A stretch of DNA of 64,000 nucleotides from the NCBI RefSeq assembly GCF_009735685.1, contig NZ_WHPN01000420.1, positions 34,722-98,721 on the forward strand, read 5' to 3'. Both the position numbers and the translations under genes were made by a program. The notes beneath the pieces were generated by a model. That model had not been told where the DNA came from. It searched no databases and worked only from the letters and a program-made list of their open reading frames with translations. This DNA comes from Streptomyces lycii (GTDB lineage: Bacteria > Actinomycetota > Actinomycetes > Streptomycetales > Streptomycetaceae). Shown piece by piece: positions 1-8,688 of this stretch; the stretch's first letter is position 1; every line of letters starts with the position of its first letter.

Positions 1-272
1 GGCGGGACCGCGACCGAGAGGGGCCGCCGGGGCCGCTGCGTGTCCGGGGCGGTCAGGGGCCGGGCAGATCAGCCGCGGGACGGATTGCCCGCGGACCGTC
101 GGCCCCCGGCCCGGCACCTGGGGCGCCCGGGCCCCATGCGTATCCGGCGGTCAAGGGCCGGGCGGGTCGCCCGCGGAACCGTCGGCCCCGGCCGGGTCGG
201 GCTGCCGGCCGCCGGGGCCACCTCGCTGCCGGGCCGCCGGAGGCCTCCCGCTGCCCGGGGCGGCCCCGGTGA

Positions 273-677
273 TCAGGCCGTGGGACCCGTGCTCTGGTTT
301 CCGCCCTCCTGCTGGGCGGCCTGCTGCTCCGCCACCGACTCGTGCACGTCCTTCATGTCGAGGCCGCGGGCCTGGCCGATGACGTCCTCCAGCGCGGCCT
401 CCGGGAGCGCGCCGGGCTGGGCGAAGACCGCCACGTTCTCCCGAACGATCATGAGAGTGGGGATCGAACGGATGTCGAACGCCGCCGCCAGCTCGGGCTG
501 TGCCTCCGTGTCGACCTTGGCGAACACCAGGTCGGAGTGGCGCTCGGCGGCCTGCTCGTACACCGGTGCGAACTGGCGGCAGGGGCCGCACCAGGAGGCC
601 CAGAAATCGATCAGGACGAAGTCGTTGTCGGAGACGACCTCGTCGAAGTTCTCCTTGGTCAGCTCGACCGTGCTCAT
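273..677 (-). CDS. trxA: Thioredoxin
   Basis: A 134-residue thioredoxin that reduces protein disulfides in the cytoplasm. The fold starts at residue 1 and carries the redox motif WCGPC with Cys30 and Cys33, the preceding DFWASW strand, and the cis-proline strand SIPTLMI. After about residue 107 there is a 27-residue polar Gln/Glu-rich tail not needed for the fold. The ATG at 677 follows a GTAGGA ribosome site on the minus strand. A SigR-like promoter lies about 45 nt upstream, which fits thiol-stress control as for Streptomyces trx genes. It is divergent from a disulfide oxidoreductase that is not a thioredoxin reductase. The family is certain; which trx paralogue this is cannot be told from sequence alone. 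Confidence 0.95.
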   Translation of the reverse strand: MSTVELTKENFDEVVSDNDFVLIDFWASWCGPCRQFAPVYEQAAERHSDLVFAKVDTEAQPELAAAFDIRSIPTLMIVRENVAVFAQPGALPEAALEDVIGQARGLDMKDVHESVAEQQAAQQEGGNQSTGPTA

Positions 678-726
678 GTGTCCTACCTGCTTCCGAAGAC
701 GTCTGGGGCCGGTGTCCGCTTGCGGA

Positions 727-753
727 AACCAGCAGGGAGCCTGTCCGTATTCC
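727..753 (-). promoter_or_regulatory. Candidate SigR (thiol-stress) promoter of the thioredoxin gene
   Basis: On the minus strand GGAAT (753-749) is followed after exactly 19 nt by GTT (729-727). The Streptomyces SigR consensus is GGAAT-N18/19-GTT. The inferred transcript start, near 720, leaves a leader of about 40 nt before the thioredoxin ATG at 677. Known SigR targets include thioredoxin genes, so motif and gene agree. Confidence 0.75.
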
Positions 754-836
754 GATGTTTCATGTGGCCGACTTGGTGCCACGTTGGAAGGATTGCCGAT
801 GACGGTGGTACCCGACGCGGGAGAGGCCAAGCAGCG

Positions 837-2276
837 ATGAGCGAGACGCCGTACGACGTGGTGGTGATCGGTGCCGGGCCGGTGGGTGAGAACGTCGCGG
901 ACCGGGCCCGGGCGGCCGGGCTGTCCGTGGCGGTGGTCGAGAGCGAGCTGGTCGGCGGCGAGTGCTCCTACTGGGCCTGCATGCCCAGCAAGGCCCTGCT
1001 GCGGCCGGTGTCCGCGCTCGCCGCCGCGCGGGCCGTCGCCGGGTCCCGGGAGGCGGTGACCGGCCCGCTCGACGCCGAGCACGTGCTGCACCGGCGGGAC
1101 TCCTTCACCTCGCACTGGAAGGACGACGGGCAGGTCGAGTGGGTGGAGTCCATCGGCGCCGACCTGGTGCGCGGCCGGGGACGGCTCGACGGGCCGCGGC
1201 GGGTGGCCGTGGACACCCCGGGCGGGGAGACGCTCGTGCTCACCGCGCGGCACGCGGTGGTGGTCGCGACCGGCAGCCGGGCCAAGCTGCCCGGGCTGCC
1301 GGGTCTGGACCGGGCGCGGCCGTGGACCAGTCGGGAGGCCACCTCGGCGCAGGCGGTCCCGGAACGGCTCGCGGTGGTCGGCGGCGGTGTGGTCGCCGTC
1401 GAGATGGCCTGCGCCTGGCAGGCGCTCGGCTCGGCCGTGACGATGCTCGTACGCGGCGAGGGCCTCCTGGAGCGGATGGAGCCCTTCGTGGGCGAGCTGG
1501 TCGCCGAGGGGCTGGCGGACGCCGGGGTGGAGATCCGCACCGGGGTGTCGGTGACCGGCGTGCGGCGCCCGGCGCCCGACAGCACCGTCACGCTGGAGCT
1601 GGCCGGGGTCGGGGAGAGCGAGGCCGACGAGGTGCTGTTCGCCACCGGCCGGGCACCGCGCACCGACGATCTGGGGCTGGAGACGGTGGGCCTCACGCCC
1701 GGGTCCTGGCTGACCACCGACGACTCCTGCCGGGTGACGGACGTCGCGGACGGCTGGCTCTACGCGTGCGGGGACGCCAACGGGCGGGCGCTGCTGACCC
1801 ACCAGGGCAAGTACCAGGCCAGGATCGCCGGAGCAGCGATCGCCGCCCGCGCGCAGGGCCGGCCGGTCCCGGAGGACGACCGCTGGGGCGCGTACGCGGC
1901 GACCGCGGACACCGCCGCCGTCACGCAGGTCGTGTTCAGCGAGCCGGAGGCCGCGTCGGCGGGGCTGACGCTGGCGGAGGCCGAGCACCGCGGGTACCGG
2001 GCGCGTGCCGTCGACACGGACCTCGGGTCGGTCGCCGGCGCGGCGCTGGTGGCGGACGGCTACCGGGGGCGCGCCCGGATGGTCGTCGACCTGGACCGGG
2101 AGGTGCTGCTCGGGGTGACCTTCGTCGGGCACGGGGTGGGGGAGCTGCTGCACGCGGCGACGATCGCGGTGGCCGGGGAGGTGCCGGTGGGACGGCTGTG
2201 GCACGCGGTCCCGGCGTACCCGACGATGAGCGAGGTCTGGCTGCGGCTGCTGGAGGCGTACCGGGACGGGGGCTGA
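837..2276 (+). CDS. FAD-dependent pyridine nucleotide-disulfide oxidoreductase
   Basis: A 479-residue flavoprotein of the dihydrolipoamide dehydrogenase/mercuric reductase family. The N-terminal FAD motif VVIGAGPVGE lies near residues 9-18. The redox pair is in GGECSYWACMPSK (Cys43 and Cys48, CX4C), followed by an NAD(P)-binding GGGVVAVE segment and the ACGD FAD segment. The C-terminal dimerisation domain is present, but it lacks the HPTxSE motif of true lipoamide dehydrogenases; HAVPAYPTMSEV takes its place. The substrate is therefore unknown. The start was chosen at ATG 837, directly before the FAD fold; the longer frame upstream has no family similarity. It is divergent from thioredoxin and may share its stress role, but that is inference. 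Confidence 0.9.
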   Translation: MSETPYDVVVIGAGPVGENVADRARAAGLSVAVVESELVGGECSYWACMPSKALLRPVSALAAARAVAGSREAVTGPLDAEHVLHRRDSFTSHWKDDGQVEWVESIGADLVRGRGRLDGPRRVAVDTPGGETLVLTARHAVVVATGSRAKLPGLPGLDRARPWTSREATSAQAVPERLAVVGGGVVAVEMACAWQALGSAVTMLVRGEGLLERMEPFVGELVAEGLADAGVEIRTGVSVTGVRRPAPDSTVTLELAGVGESEADEVLFATGRAPRTDDLGLETVGLTPGSWLTTDDSCRVTDVADGWLYACGDANGRALLTHQGKYQARIAGAAIAARAQGRPVPEDDRWGAYAATADTAAVTQVVFSEPEAASAGLTLAEAEHRGYRARAVDTDLGSVAGAALVADGYRGRARMVVDLDREVLLGVTFVGHGVGELLHAATIAVAGEVPVGRLWHAVPAYPTMSEVWLRLLEAYRDGG

Positions 2277-2359
2277 CCCCGGGACCCGGCCGGGGCCCGG
2301 GCCACGCGGCCGTGGACACCCGGGCCGCCGCCACGGGGCCGTGGACGCGCCGGTCGCGG

Positions 2360-2998
2360 CTACGAGGCCGTGGACACCCCGGACTGCTGGGCCGGCGGCG
2401 TGCCGGGCACCGGCTCCGTCGTGGACGCGGGCCCGGTCGCGGACCCGGAAGTCGCGGGCGCGGAAGTCGCGGGCGCGGAAGTCGCGGGCGCGGGGCTCGC
2501 GGGCGCGGCGGGCTCCGCCGCCCGCGTGAGCGGCTTCGCGTAGCAGCGGCTGTCCGCCTCGAAGCGGTAGAGGCCGAACTTCTCCGTCGGCTCGTAGCCC
2601 GAGGACGTGTAGAGCGCGATCGCCTCCGGCTGCCTGGTGCCGGTCTCCAGGACCACGCGCCTGCGGCCCGCGGCGCGGGCGCTGTCCTCCAGGGCGGCCA
2701 GGACCCGCCGGGCGAGGCCCCGGCCGCGCGCCTCCGGGACGACGTACATCCGCTTCAGCTCCGCGTCGCCGTCGCGGTTGCCCTCGCCGTTGCGCTCCTG
2801 CGCGCGCCAGCCGCCGGTGGCGACCGGCGTGCCGTCCTCGTCGTACACGAGCAGGTAGATCCCGTGCGGCGGGTCGAACTGGGCCGGGTCCATCTCGGTC
2901 ATGTCCGGCTCGCCGTAGCGCTCGGCGTACTCCAGCTGGACGCGGTCGTTCAGCTTGCGGGCGTCGGGATGGTCGTAGCGCACGGTGCGGATCTGCAT
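2360..2998 (-). CDS. GNAT family N-acetyltransferase with Ala/Pro/Ser/Thr tail
   Basis: A 212-residue acetyltransferase. The GNAT core occupies about residues 1-155, with the acetyl-CoA loop in VVPEARGRGLARRVL and the C-terminal ALYTSSGYEPTEKFG strand typical of the fold. The last 50 or so residues are a low-complexity tail containing the pentad SAPAT repeated, encoded by a 15-bp tandem repeat. The substrate cannot be inferred. ATG 2998 was chosen because the core begins at once (MQIRTVRYDHP); the long in-frame extension upstream runs into the opposite-strand exonuclease gene and is spurious. The 67-bp gap to the divergent exonuclease III gene must hold both promoters. Confidence 0.88.
   Translation of the reverse strand: MQIRTVRYDHPDARKLNDRVQLEYAERYGEPDMTEMDPAQFDPPHGIYLLVYDEDGTPVATGGWRAQERNGEGNRDGDAELKRMYVVPEARGRGLARRVLAALEDSARAAGRRRVVLETGTRQPEAIALYTSSGYEPTEKFGLYRFEADSRCYAKPLTRAAEPAAPASPAPATSAPATSAPATSGSATGPASTTEPVPGTPPAQQSGVSTAS
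2446..2505. repeat. 15-bp tandem repeat in the GNAT tail
   Basis: Three exact copies of CGGAAGTCGCGGGCG (2446-2460, 2461-2475, 2476-2490) and one degenerate copy (2491-2505). The period is a multiple of three, so the acetyltransferase frame stays open and reads as repeated Ser-Ala-Pro-Ala-Thr. Confidence 0.9.
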
Positions 2999-3065
2999 GG
3001 GCGTAATCGTACGGTTGTCCGCTCCTGGGCGCGGAGCCGTGTCCGGATGCCGGTATCGTGCCGGG

Positions 3066-3869
3066 ATGCTCACCGTGACTTCCGTGAACGTGAACGGCCT
3101 GCGCGCCGCCGCCAAGAAGGGCTTCGTGGAGTGGCTGGCGGACACCGCCGCCGATGTGATCTGCCTCCAGGAGGTACGGGCCGAGCCCGGCCAGCTGCCG
3201 GAGGGGATCCGGGCGCCGGAGGGCTGGCACGCGGTGCACGCCCCGGCGGCGGCCAAGGGCCGGGCGGGCGTCTCGCTGTACTCCCGGCGGTCGCCCGACG
3301 CGGTACGGACCGGCTTCGGCTCGACCGCGTTCGACACCTCCGGCCGCTACATCGAGATCGACCTGCCGGGCGTCACGGTCGGCAGCCTCTATCTGCCGTC
3401 CGGCGAGGTGGGCACCGAGCGGCAGGAGGAGAAGGAACGCTTCATGGCGGAGTTCCTGCCGTATCTCGGGGAGCTGCGGGAGCGGGCCGCCGCGGACGGC
3501 CGCGAGGTGCTGGTCTGCGGTGACTGGAACATCGCCCACCAGGAGGCCGACCTGAAGAACTGGAAGGCCAACCGGAAGAACGCCGGGTTCCTGCCGGAGG
3601 AGCGCGAGTGGCTCTCCCGGGTGTTCGGGGAGGCGGGGTACGCGGACGTGGTGCGGCAACTGCACCCGGACGTGGCCGGGCCGTACTCGTGGTGGTCGTA
3701 CCGCGGAAGGGCGTTCGACAACGACAGCGGGTGGCGGATCGACTACCACGTGGCGACGCGGGGGCTGGCGGCGCGTGCGGTCAAGGCGGTCGTCGAGCGC
3801 GCGCCCAGCCACGACCTGCGGTGGTCGGACCACGCCCCGGTGACGGTGGAGTACGCCACCGGCCCGTGA
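3066..3869 (+). CDS. xth: Exodeoxyribonuclease III
   Basis: A 267-residue exonuclease III/AP endonuclease of the DNase I-like phosphatase fold, which repairs abasic sites and blocked 3' ends. It has SVNVNGLRAA at the N terminus, the metal-binding glutamate Glu36 in CLQEVRAE, the catalytic GDWNIAH, the RIDY motif and the terminal SDHAPV. The length is normal (E. coli Xth has 268 residues). ATG 3066 begins exactly at the first beta strand. It is monocistronic, divergent from the GNAT gene. Confidence 0.95.
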   Translation: MLTVTSVNVNGLRAAAKKGFVEWLADTAADVICLQEVRAEPGQLPEGIRAPEGWHAVHAPAAAKGRAGVSLYSRRSPDAVRTGFGSTAFDTSGRYIEIDLPGVTVGSLYLPSGEVGTERQEEKERFMAEFLPYLGELRERAAADGREVLVCGDWNIAHQEADLKNWKANRKNAGFLPEEREWLSRVFGEAGYADVVRQLHPDVAGPYSWWSYRGRAFDNDSGWRIDYHVATRGLAARAVKAVVERAPSHDLRWSDHAPVTVEYATGP

Positions 3870-4005
3870 GCCGTCGCCGCGCGACCGTGCGCGCCTCCGC
3901 ACGCCCGTAAATCCGTGAGCCGCCCGGCGTTTTCCCGGACGTAACCCTTCCGTTGTGCCTAGCCTGGGCGGATCCCCCTACGGTCGCGCGGAAGAGGTCG
4001 TCACG

Positions 4006-4992
4006 ATGCCCCGGAAGAACCTCACTGCCAACAGGGCGGCGCTCGCCCACCGGGCCCGGTACGCCCTGCGTCATCCCGGCCGGGTGCCCCGGTTCCTGCT
4101 GCGGGCCGGCCGGGACGCCTGGCTGCGTTTCCGGTCTCCCGACCATGTCGCGTACTACCGCGCGGTGATGAAGTCCGACACCGCCGGGAGCCCGGAGGCG
4201 GCGGTCGGCAGCAGGAGCCATGACCGCTGGCTGGCGCTGGGCGCCATGCAGTTCGACTACCTGGCTTCGCACGGGCTGCGGCCCGAGCACCGGATGCTGG
4301 AGATCGGCTGCGGCAACCTGCGGGCGGGCTGGCGCTTCATCCAGCACCTCGACACCGGCCACTACTACGGCATCGACATCTCCCCGGACATCCTCTTCGC
4401 GGCACAGGACACCCTCGTCCGGCAGGGGTTGCAGGACAAGCGGCCGACGCTGACGCCGGTGCGCGACCTGACCTTCGCCTTCCTCCCGGACGGGTACTTC
4501 GACGTGGTGCACGCGCACAGCGTCTTCTCGCACTCCCCGCTGTCCGTGATCGACGAGTGCTTCGCCCATGTCGGCCGGGTGCTGTCGCCGGACGGCTGGT
4601 TCGACTTCACCTTCGGCCGTACGGAGGGCGAGGAACACCACGTGCTCCGCGAGGACTTCTACTACCGGACGGAGACCCTGGTCGCCCTCGCGGAGAAGCA
4701 CGGGCTGTCGGCGCGCTTCATGGACGACTGGGAGAAGCTGCCGCACGGACAGTCGAAGATCCGGGTGACGCACGGGCCGGGACGGGCCGAGCGGCCGGGA
4801 ACCGGCGCGCGGCCTGAGGCGGCGGGTACGGAGCCGGAGGCGGACGCGGGGCCGGAGGCGGGCGCGAAGCCGAAAGCCGTGAAAGCCGTGAAAGCCGCGA
4901 AAACTGCCAAGGCGACGAAGAGCGCGAAGGCTGCGAAGGCCGCGAAGGCCCCGGAGAGTTCGAAGACCGCGAAGGCCCGGGTGGCGGACTGA
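4006..4992 (+). CDS. SAM-dependent class I methyltransferase with Ala/Lys-rich tail
   Basis: A 328-residue protein. Residues about 80-250 form a class I methyltransferase: motif I LEIGCGNLRAG, then YYGIDIS, then DVVHAHSVFSH. The first 60 residues are basic and probably helical. The C-terminal 70 or so residues are low complexity, ending in an Ala-Lys repeat (AKAAKTAKATKSAKAAK) that resembles histone H1 or HU-type tails; nucleic-acid or polyanion binding is possible but unproven. ATG 4006 was preferred to the upstream GTG 3955 because a GAAGAGG ribosome site lies 9-15 nt before it. The substrate is unknown. It lies between exonuclease III and a convergent MerR gene. Confidence 0.82.
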   Translation: MPRKNLTANRAALAHRARYALRHPGRVPRFLLRAGRDAWLRFRSPDHVAYYRAVMKSDTAGSPEAAVGSRSHDRWLALGAMQFDYLASHGLRPEHRMLEIGCGNLRAGWRFIQHLDTGHYYGIDISPDILFAAQDTLVRQGLQDKRPTLTPVRDLTFAFLPDGYFDVVHAHSVFSHSPLSVIDECFAHVGRVLSPDGWFDFTFGRTEGEEHHVLREDFYYRTETLVALAEKHGLSARFMDDWEKLPHGQSKIRVTHGPGRAERPGTGARPEAAGTEPEADAGPEAGAKPKAVKAVKAAKTAKATKSAKAAKAAKAPESSKTAKARVAD

Positions 4993-5067
4993 GGCCGGGA
5001 GGCGGCCCCGCTGCCGGAAGCTCCCGGCCGGTCCGGAGGGCTCCCGGCCGGTCCGGAGTCCTCCCGG

Positions 5068-5982
5068 TCAGTCCGGCGGCGGCCCCGGGTCCGGCAGCGA
5101 ATCCGGGTCCTGCGGCGGCTCCGTGCCCGGCGGCCCTGAATCCGGCGGCGGCCCCGGGTCCGGGTTGCCGGCCGGGTGGCCCGGGTCCGGCCTGCGTTCC
5201 CTGCGCCAGTCCTCGATCTCGGCGCGGATGCGGCGTTCCATCGCCATCGACAGCTCCGCCTCCATGACGGTCTCGGCGACCGGTCGCAGCCGTTCGACGG
5301 TCCGGGTGATCCGGGCGAGTTCGCCGGGGCTCAGCGGTTCGGAGGGCTCGGAGGGCTCGGAGGGGTCGAGCACGCGGGACACGACGTGGGTGCGGAAGAG
5401 GCCGGTGAAGAGTTCGGCCAGGGCCTCCGCGTGGCCGCGGACCTCACGGGCGGCGGCGAGTACGGCGGCCAGCGGAACGCCCTCGTCGACCAGCGCGCCG
5501 GACGCCTCCAGCAGTCGCCGGCTGACGTGCACCACCTCGTCGCCGTCCAGCGCGACATAGCCGAGGTCGAGCGTGGCCTGGAGGTTCTCGGTGGTGACCT
5601 CGCCCTCGAAGTGGTCCGCCAGTTCCTCCGGGGTCAGCCGTACCGGGGTCTCCTCCGACCAGGGGACGATGGCGGACTCCAGGCCGAGCAGTTCCCCGAC
5701 GTCCCGGCCGCTCTCGAAGGCGGTGAGGAGGTCGGCGATGCCGCCGAGGGTGTGCCCGCGTTCCAGCAGCGCGGCGATGGTGCGCAGCCGCGCCAGGTGG
5801 TGCTCGTCGTACCACGCGATGCGGCCCTCGCGGCGCGGTGGCGGCAGCAGCTTGCGCTCGCGGTAGAAGCGCAGGGTGCGCACGCTGATGCCGGCCTTGC
5901 CGGCCAGTTCCTCCACCCGGTATTCGCGCGCGCCGCCCTGGCCGGCGACGGCCCCGTCCCGGTCCGTCTCGTCGTTCCCCAC
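5068..5982 (-). CDS. MerR family transcriptional regulator
   Basis: A 304-residue regulator. The winged helix is at about residues 20-88 (YRVEELAGKAGISVRTLRFY, then the wing with AWYDEHHLARL). It lacks the cysteine set of metal-sensing MerR proteins, so the roughly 160-residue middle domain probably senses an organic ligand. The C terminus is Pro/Asp/Gly-rich low complexity (PDPGPPPD), with a triplet SEPSEPSEP before it. It is divergent from the Baeyer-Villiger monooxygenase operon and is its most likely local regulator; that link rests on position only. Confidence 0.88.
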   Translation of the reverse strand: MGNDETDRDGAVAGQGGAREYRVEELAGKAGISVRTLRFYRERKLLPPPRREGRIAWYDEHHLARLRTIAALLERGHTLGGIADLLTAFESGRDVGELLGLESAIVPWSEETPVRLTPEELADHFEGEVTTENLQATLDLGYVALDGDEVVHVSRRLLEASGALVDEGVPLAAVLAAAREVRGHAEALAELFTGLFRTHVVSRVLDPSEPSEPSEPLSPGELARITRTVERLRPVAETVMEAELSMAMERRIRAEIEDWRRERRPDPGHPAGNPDPGPPPDSGPPGTEPPQDPDSLPDPGPPPD

Positions 5983-6091
5983 ACCGGAACCCTATGACCA
6001 TCGCCCGCGGACGCCGTGGGTGCAACCGGCGGTAACTTCTTTTGGCCCACCCCCTACCCACCGGTACGCGACTGCTCTACTCTCCCAATCG

Positions 6092-6109
6092 TGCCAGTGA
6101 TTGCTGGCA
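6092..6109. promoter_or_regulatory. Inverted repeat upstream of the monooxygenase operon
   Basis: TGCCAG-TGATTG-CTGGCA forms a perfect 6-bp inverted repeat in the 196-bp gap between the MerR gene and the monooxygenase start. It may be an operator for the divergent regulator, but the arms are short, and MerR sites normally sit in a 19-20 bp promoter spacer, which was not identified. Confidence 0.4.
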
Positions 6110-6178
6110 TGGTCGCCGGTCCGGCAAGCCGGGCCGAAAAGTCGGCGGCCGAGGGCAACAGCAGTGCGGGAGGCGGGC

Positions 6179-7735
6179 ATGGCGGAGCGGAAACGCGAGC
6201 ACGTGCGGGTGGCGGTGATCGGATCCGGGTTCGGCGGACTGGGGGCCGCGGTCCGGCTGCGCCGCGCGGGGATCACCGACTTCACCGTGCTGGAACGGGC
6301 CGGCTCCGTCGGCGGCACCTGGCGCGACAACAGCTACCCCGGCTGCGCCTGTGACGTGCCGTCGCACCTCTACTCGTTCTCCTTCGCGCCCAACGCCGAA
6401 TGGCCCCGGAACTTCTCCGGCCAGCCGCACATCCGCGCGTATCTGGAGCGGGTCACCGACACCTTCGGGCTGCGGCCGCACATCCGGTTCAACAGCGAGG
6501 TGCTCAGCGCCCGCTGGAACACCGAGGAGCTGCACTGGGAGATCGAGACCAGCGGCGGACCGCTCAGCGCCGACCTGGTCATCTCCGCGACCGGCCCGCT
6601 CTCGGACCCCAAGATCCCGGACATCCCCGGCCTCGGCACGTTCCCCGGCAAGGTCTTCCACTCGGCCCGCTGGGATCACGACTACGACCTCCGGGGCAAG
6701 CGCGTCGCCATGATCGGCACCGGCGCCTCCGCGATCCAGATCGTCCCCGCGATCCAGCCCGACGTGTCCCGGCTGACCCTGTTCCAGCGCACCCCGCCGT
6801 GGGTCATGCCCCGCATGGACCGGAAGATCAGCGGAGTCGAGCGCTGGCTGCACAGCAAGGTGCCGGCCACCCGCGCCCTGCGCCGCGGGCTGCTCTGGAC
6901 GGTCCGCGAACTCCAGGTGCAGGCGTTCACCAAGCACCCGCAGGAACTCGGGCTGGTCGAGAAGCTGGCCAAGTCGCACATGCACCGCGCCGTCAAGGAC
7001 AAGGCGCTGCGGGCCAAGCTCACCCCGGACTACCGGATCGGCTGCAAACGGATCCTGCTGTCCAACAGCTACTACCCCGCGCTGGCGCGGCCGAATGTCG
7101 ACGTCGTCGCCTCCGGCCTGAAGGAGGTCCGCGGCTCCACCCTGGTCGCCTCGGACGGCACCGAGACCGAGGCCGACGCGATCGTCTTCGGCACCGGCTT
7201 CCACGTCACCGACATGCCGATCGCCGAGCGCGTCACAGGCGCGGCCGGCCACACCCTCGCCGAGGCGTGGAAGGACGGCATGGCCTCGCTGCGCGGCGCC
7301 AGCGCGGCCGGGTTCCCCAACTTCCTGACGATCATCGGGCCCAACACCGGCCTCGGCAACAGCTCGATGATCCTCATCATCGAGGCCCAGCTGAACTACG
7401 CGATCGACCATCTGCGGCAGATGGACACCCTGGGCGGCAAGGTCGCCCTGGACGCCCGGCCCGAGGCCGTCGACGCCTGGACCGGCAAGGTGCAGGAGCG
7501 GATGAAGCGCACCGTGTGGAACACCGGCGGCTGCGACAGCTGGTACCTCGACGACAGCGGCCGCAACACCACGGTCTGGCCCGGCACCACCGCCGAGTTC
7601 CGCAGGGCCACCCGGCGGGTCGACCTCGCCGAGTACGACGTGCTGCGCGCCCCCGCCCGCAGCGAACCGGAGCCCGCGGCCGCGGCCGTCTCCGGAACGG
7701 ACAACCCCGGCAGCTCCGAGGAGGCAGTGGCATGA
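6179..7735 (+). CDS. Baeyer-Villiger type flavin monooxygenase
   Basis: A 518-residue NAD(P)H- and FAD-dependent monooxygenase. It has the FAD motif GSGFGGLG near residue 14, and the second dinucleotide motif GTGASAIQ. Between them FPGKVFHSARWD matches the Baeyer-Villiger fingerprint FxGxxxHxxxW(P/D). The expected product is an ester or lactone from a ketone. ATG 6179 lies 8-10 nt after a GGGAGG ribosome site. It is first in an operon coupled by ATGA to an alpha/beta hydrolase and by GTGA to an SDR, an order that resembles mycobacterial mymA-lipR-sadH. The substrate is unknown. Confidence 0.92.
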   Translation: MAERKREHVRVAVIGSGFGGLGAAVRLRRAGITDFTVLERAGSVGGTWRDNSYPGCACDVPSHLYSFSFAPNAEWPRNFSGQPHIRAYLERVTDTFGLRPHIRFNSEVLSARWNTEELHWEIETSGGPLSADLVISATGPLSDPKIPDIPGLGTFPGKVFHSARWDHDYDLRGKRVAMIGTGASAIQIVPAIQPDVSRLTLFQRTPPWVMPRMDRKISGVERWLHSKVPATRALRRGLLWTVRELQVQAFTKHPQELGLVEKLAKSHMHRAVKDKALRAKLTPDYRIGCKRILLSNSYYPALARPNVDVVASGLKEVRGSTLVASDGTETEADAIVFGTGFHVTDMPIAERVTGAAGHTLAEAWKDGMASLRGASAAGFPNFLTIIGPNTGLGNSSMILIIEAQLNYAIDHLRQMDTLGGKVALDARPEAVDAWTGKVQERMKRTVWNTGGCDSWYLDDSGRNTTVWPGTTAEFRRATRRVDLAEYDVLRAPARSEPEPAAAAVSGTDNPGSSEEAVA

Positions 7736-8688
7736 CCCGTCCCGCCCGGCCGACCGATTCGCCCTACGCGCCCGCCGTCGCGGACCGCGAACTCACCGCG
7801 GTATCCGCCGACGGTTCCCGGCTGCACGTCGAACTGCACGGCCCCGAGGGGGCCCCCGCCGTCGTCCTCGTGCACGGCTGGACCTGCTCGACGCTCTTCT
7901 GGGCGCCGGTGATCCGTGAACTCCTGCCGGACCACCGGGTGGTCGTGTACGACCAGCGGGGCCACGGCCGCAGTCCGGCCCCGGGCCCCTCCGGCTACAG
8001 CACCACCGCGCTCGCCGACGACCTGGAGGCGGTGCTCGCGGCCACGCTTTCGCCGGGCGAGCGCGCGGTCGTCGCCGGACACTCGATGGGCGGCATGACC
8101 CTGATGGCGGCCGCCGGACGCCCGTTCCTGGCCGAGCGCGCCGCGGCCGTCCTGCTCGCCAACACCGGCAGCGCCCGGCTGGTGCCGGAGGCCGCCGTGG
8201 TGCCGCTGCGCCCCGGCCGGCTGCGGACCGCGCTGCAGGGCGCGCTGCTCGGCTCCACCCTGCCGCTCGGGCCGGTCACCGCGCTCTCCCGGGCCCTGCT
8301 CAAGTACGGGACGATGGGCCCGCGGGCGTCCCGGGAGCAGTCCGACGCGGTCGCCCGGGTCGTGCACGCCTGCCCGCGCAAGGTCCGCGGCCTCTGGGCG
8401 AAGAAGGTGCTCGCCGTGCTCGACGTCCACGCGAACCTCGCGCGGCTGACCGTGCCCGCGGCCGTCCTCACCGGCAGCGCCGACCGGCTCACCCCGCCGG
8501 TCCTCTCGCAGCGGATCGTGGAGGCCCTGCCCGTCCCGGCCGGTCTCACCTCGTTGCCCGGCCTCGGCCACATGACGCCGGTCGAGGCACCCGACAAGGT
8601 CGCCGGGGTGATCCGCGGCCTGGTCCGGGACCACCTCACCGGTACGGCCGCCGGCGAAGGAACACTGATCAAGGAGGAGTCGGCGTGA
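7732..8688 (+). CDS. Alpha/beta hydrolase (probable esterase)
   Basis: A 318-residue alpha/beta hydrolase. Seen in order: oxyanion segment VLVHGWTCS, nucleophile elbow GHSMGG, acid residue in GSADRLTPP, and catalytic His in GLGHMTP. It starts at an ATGA overlap with the monooxygenase stop, so translation is coupled. In this setting it probably hydrolyses the ester or lactone made by the monooxygenase. No signal peptide is seen; it is probably cytoplasmic. Confidence 0.9.
   Translation: MTRPARPTDSPYAPAVADRELTAVSADGSRLHVELHGPEGAPAVVLVHGWTCSTLFWAPVIRELLPDHRVVVYDQRGHGRSPAPGPSGYSTTALADDLEAVLAATLSPGERAVVAGHSMGGMTLMAAAGRPFLAERAAAVLLANTGSARLVPEAAVVPLRPGRLRTALQGALLGSTLPLGPVTALSRALLKYGTMGPRASREQSDAVARVVHACPRKVRGLWAKKVLAVLDVHANLARLTVPAAVLTGSADRLTPPVLSQRIVEALPVPAGLTSLPGLGHMTPVEAPDKVAGVIRGLVRDHLTGTAAGEGTLIKEESA

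Noticed and set aside
2446-2505. CRISPR-like array
   Set aside because: It is a contiguous 15-bp tandem repeat without spacers; the same holds for the other arrays in the window.
273-3902. Very long minus-strand frame of 1209 codons
   Set aside because: It crosses several well-supported plus-strand genes; only its last 134 codons (thioredoxin) are real. Long shadow frames are expected at this GC content.
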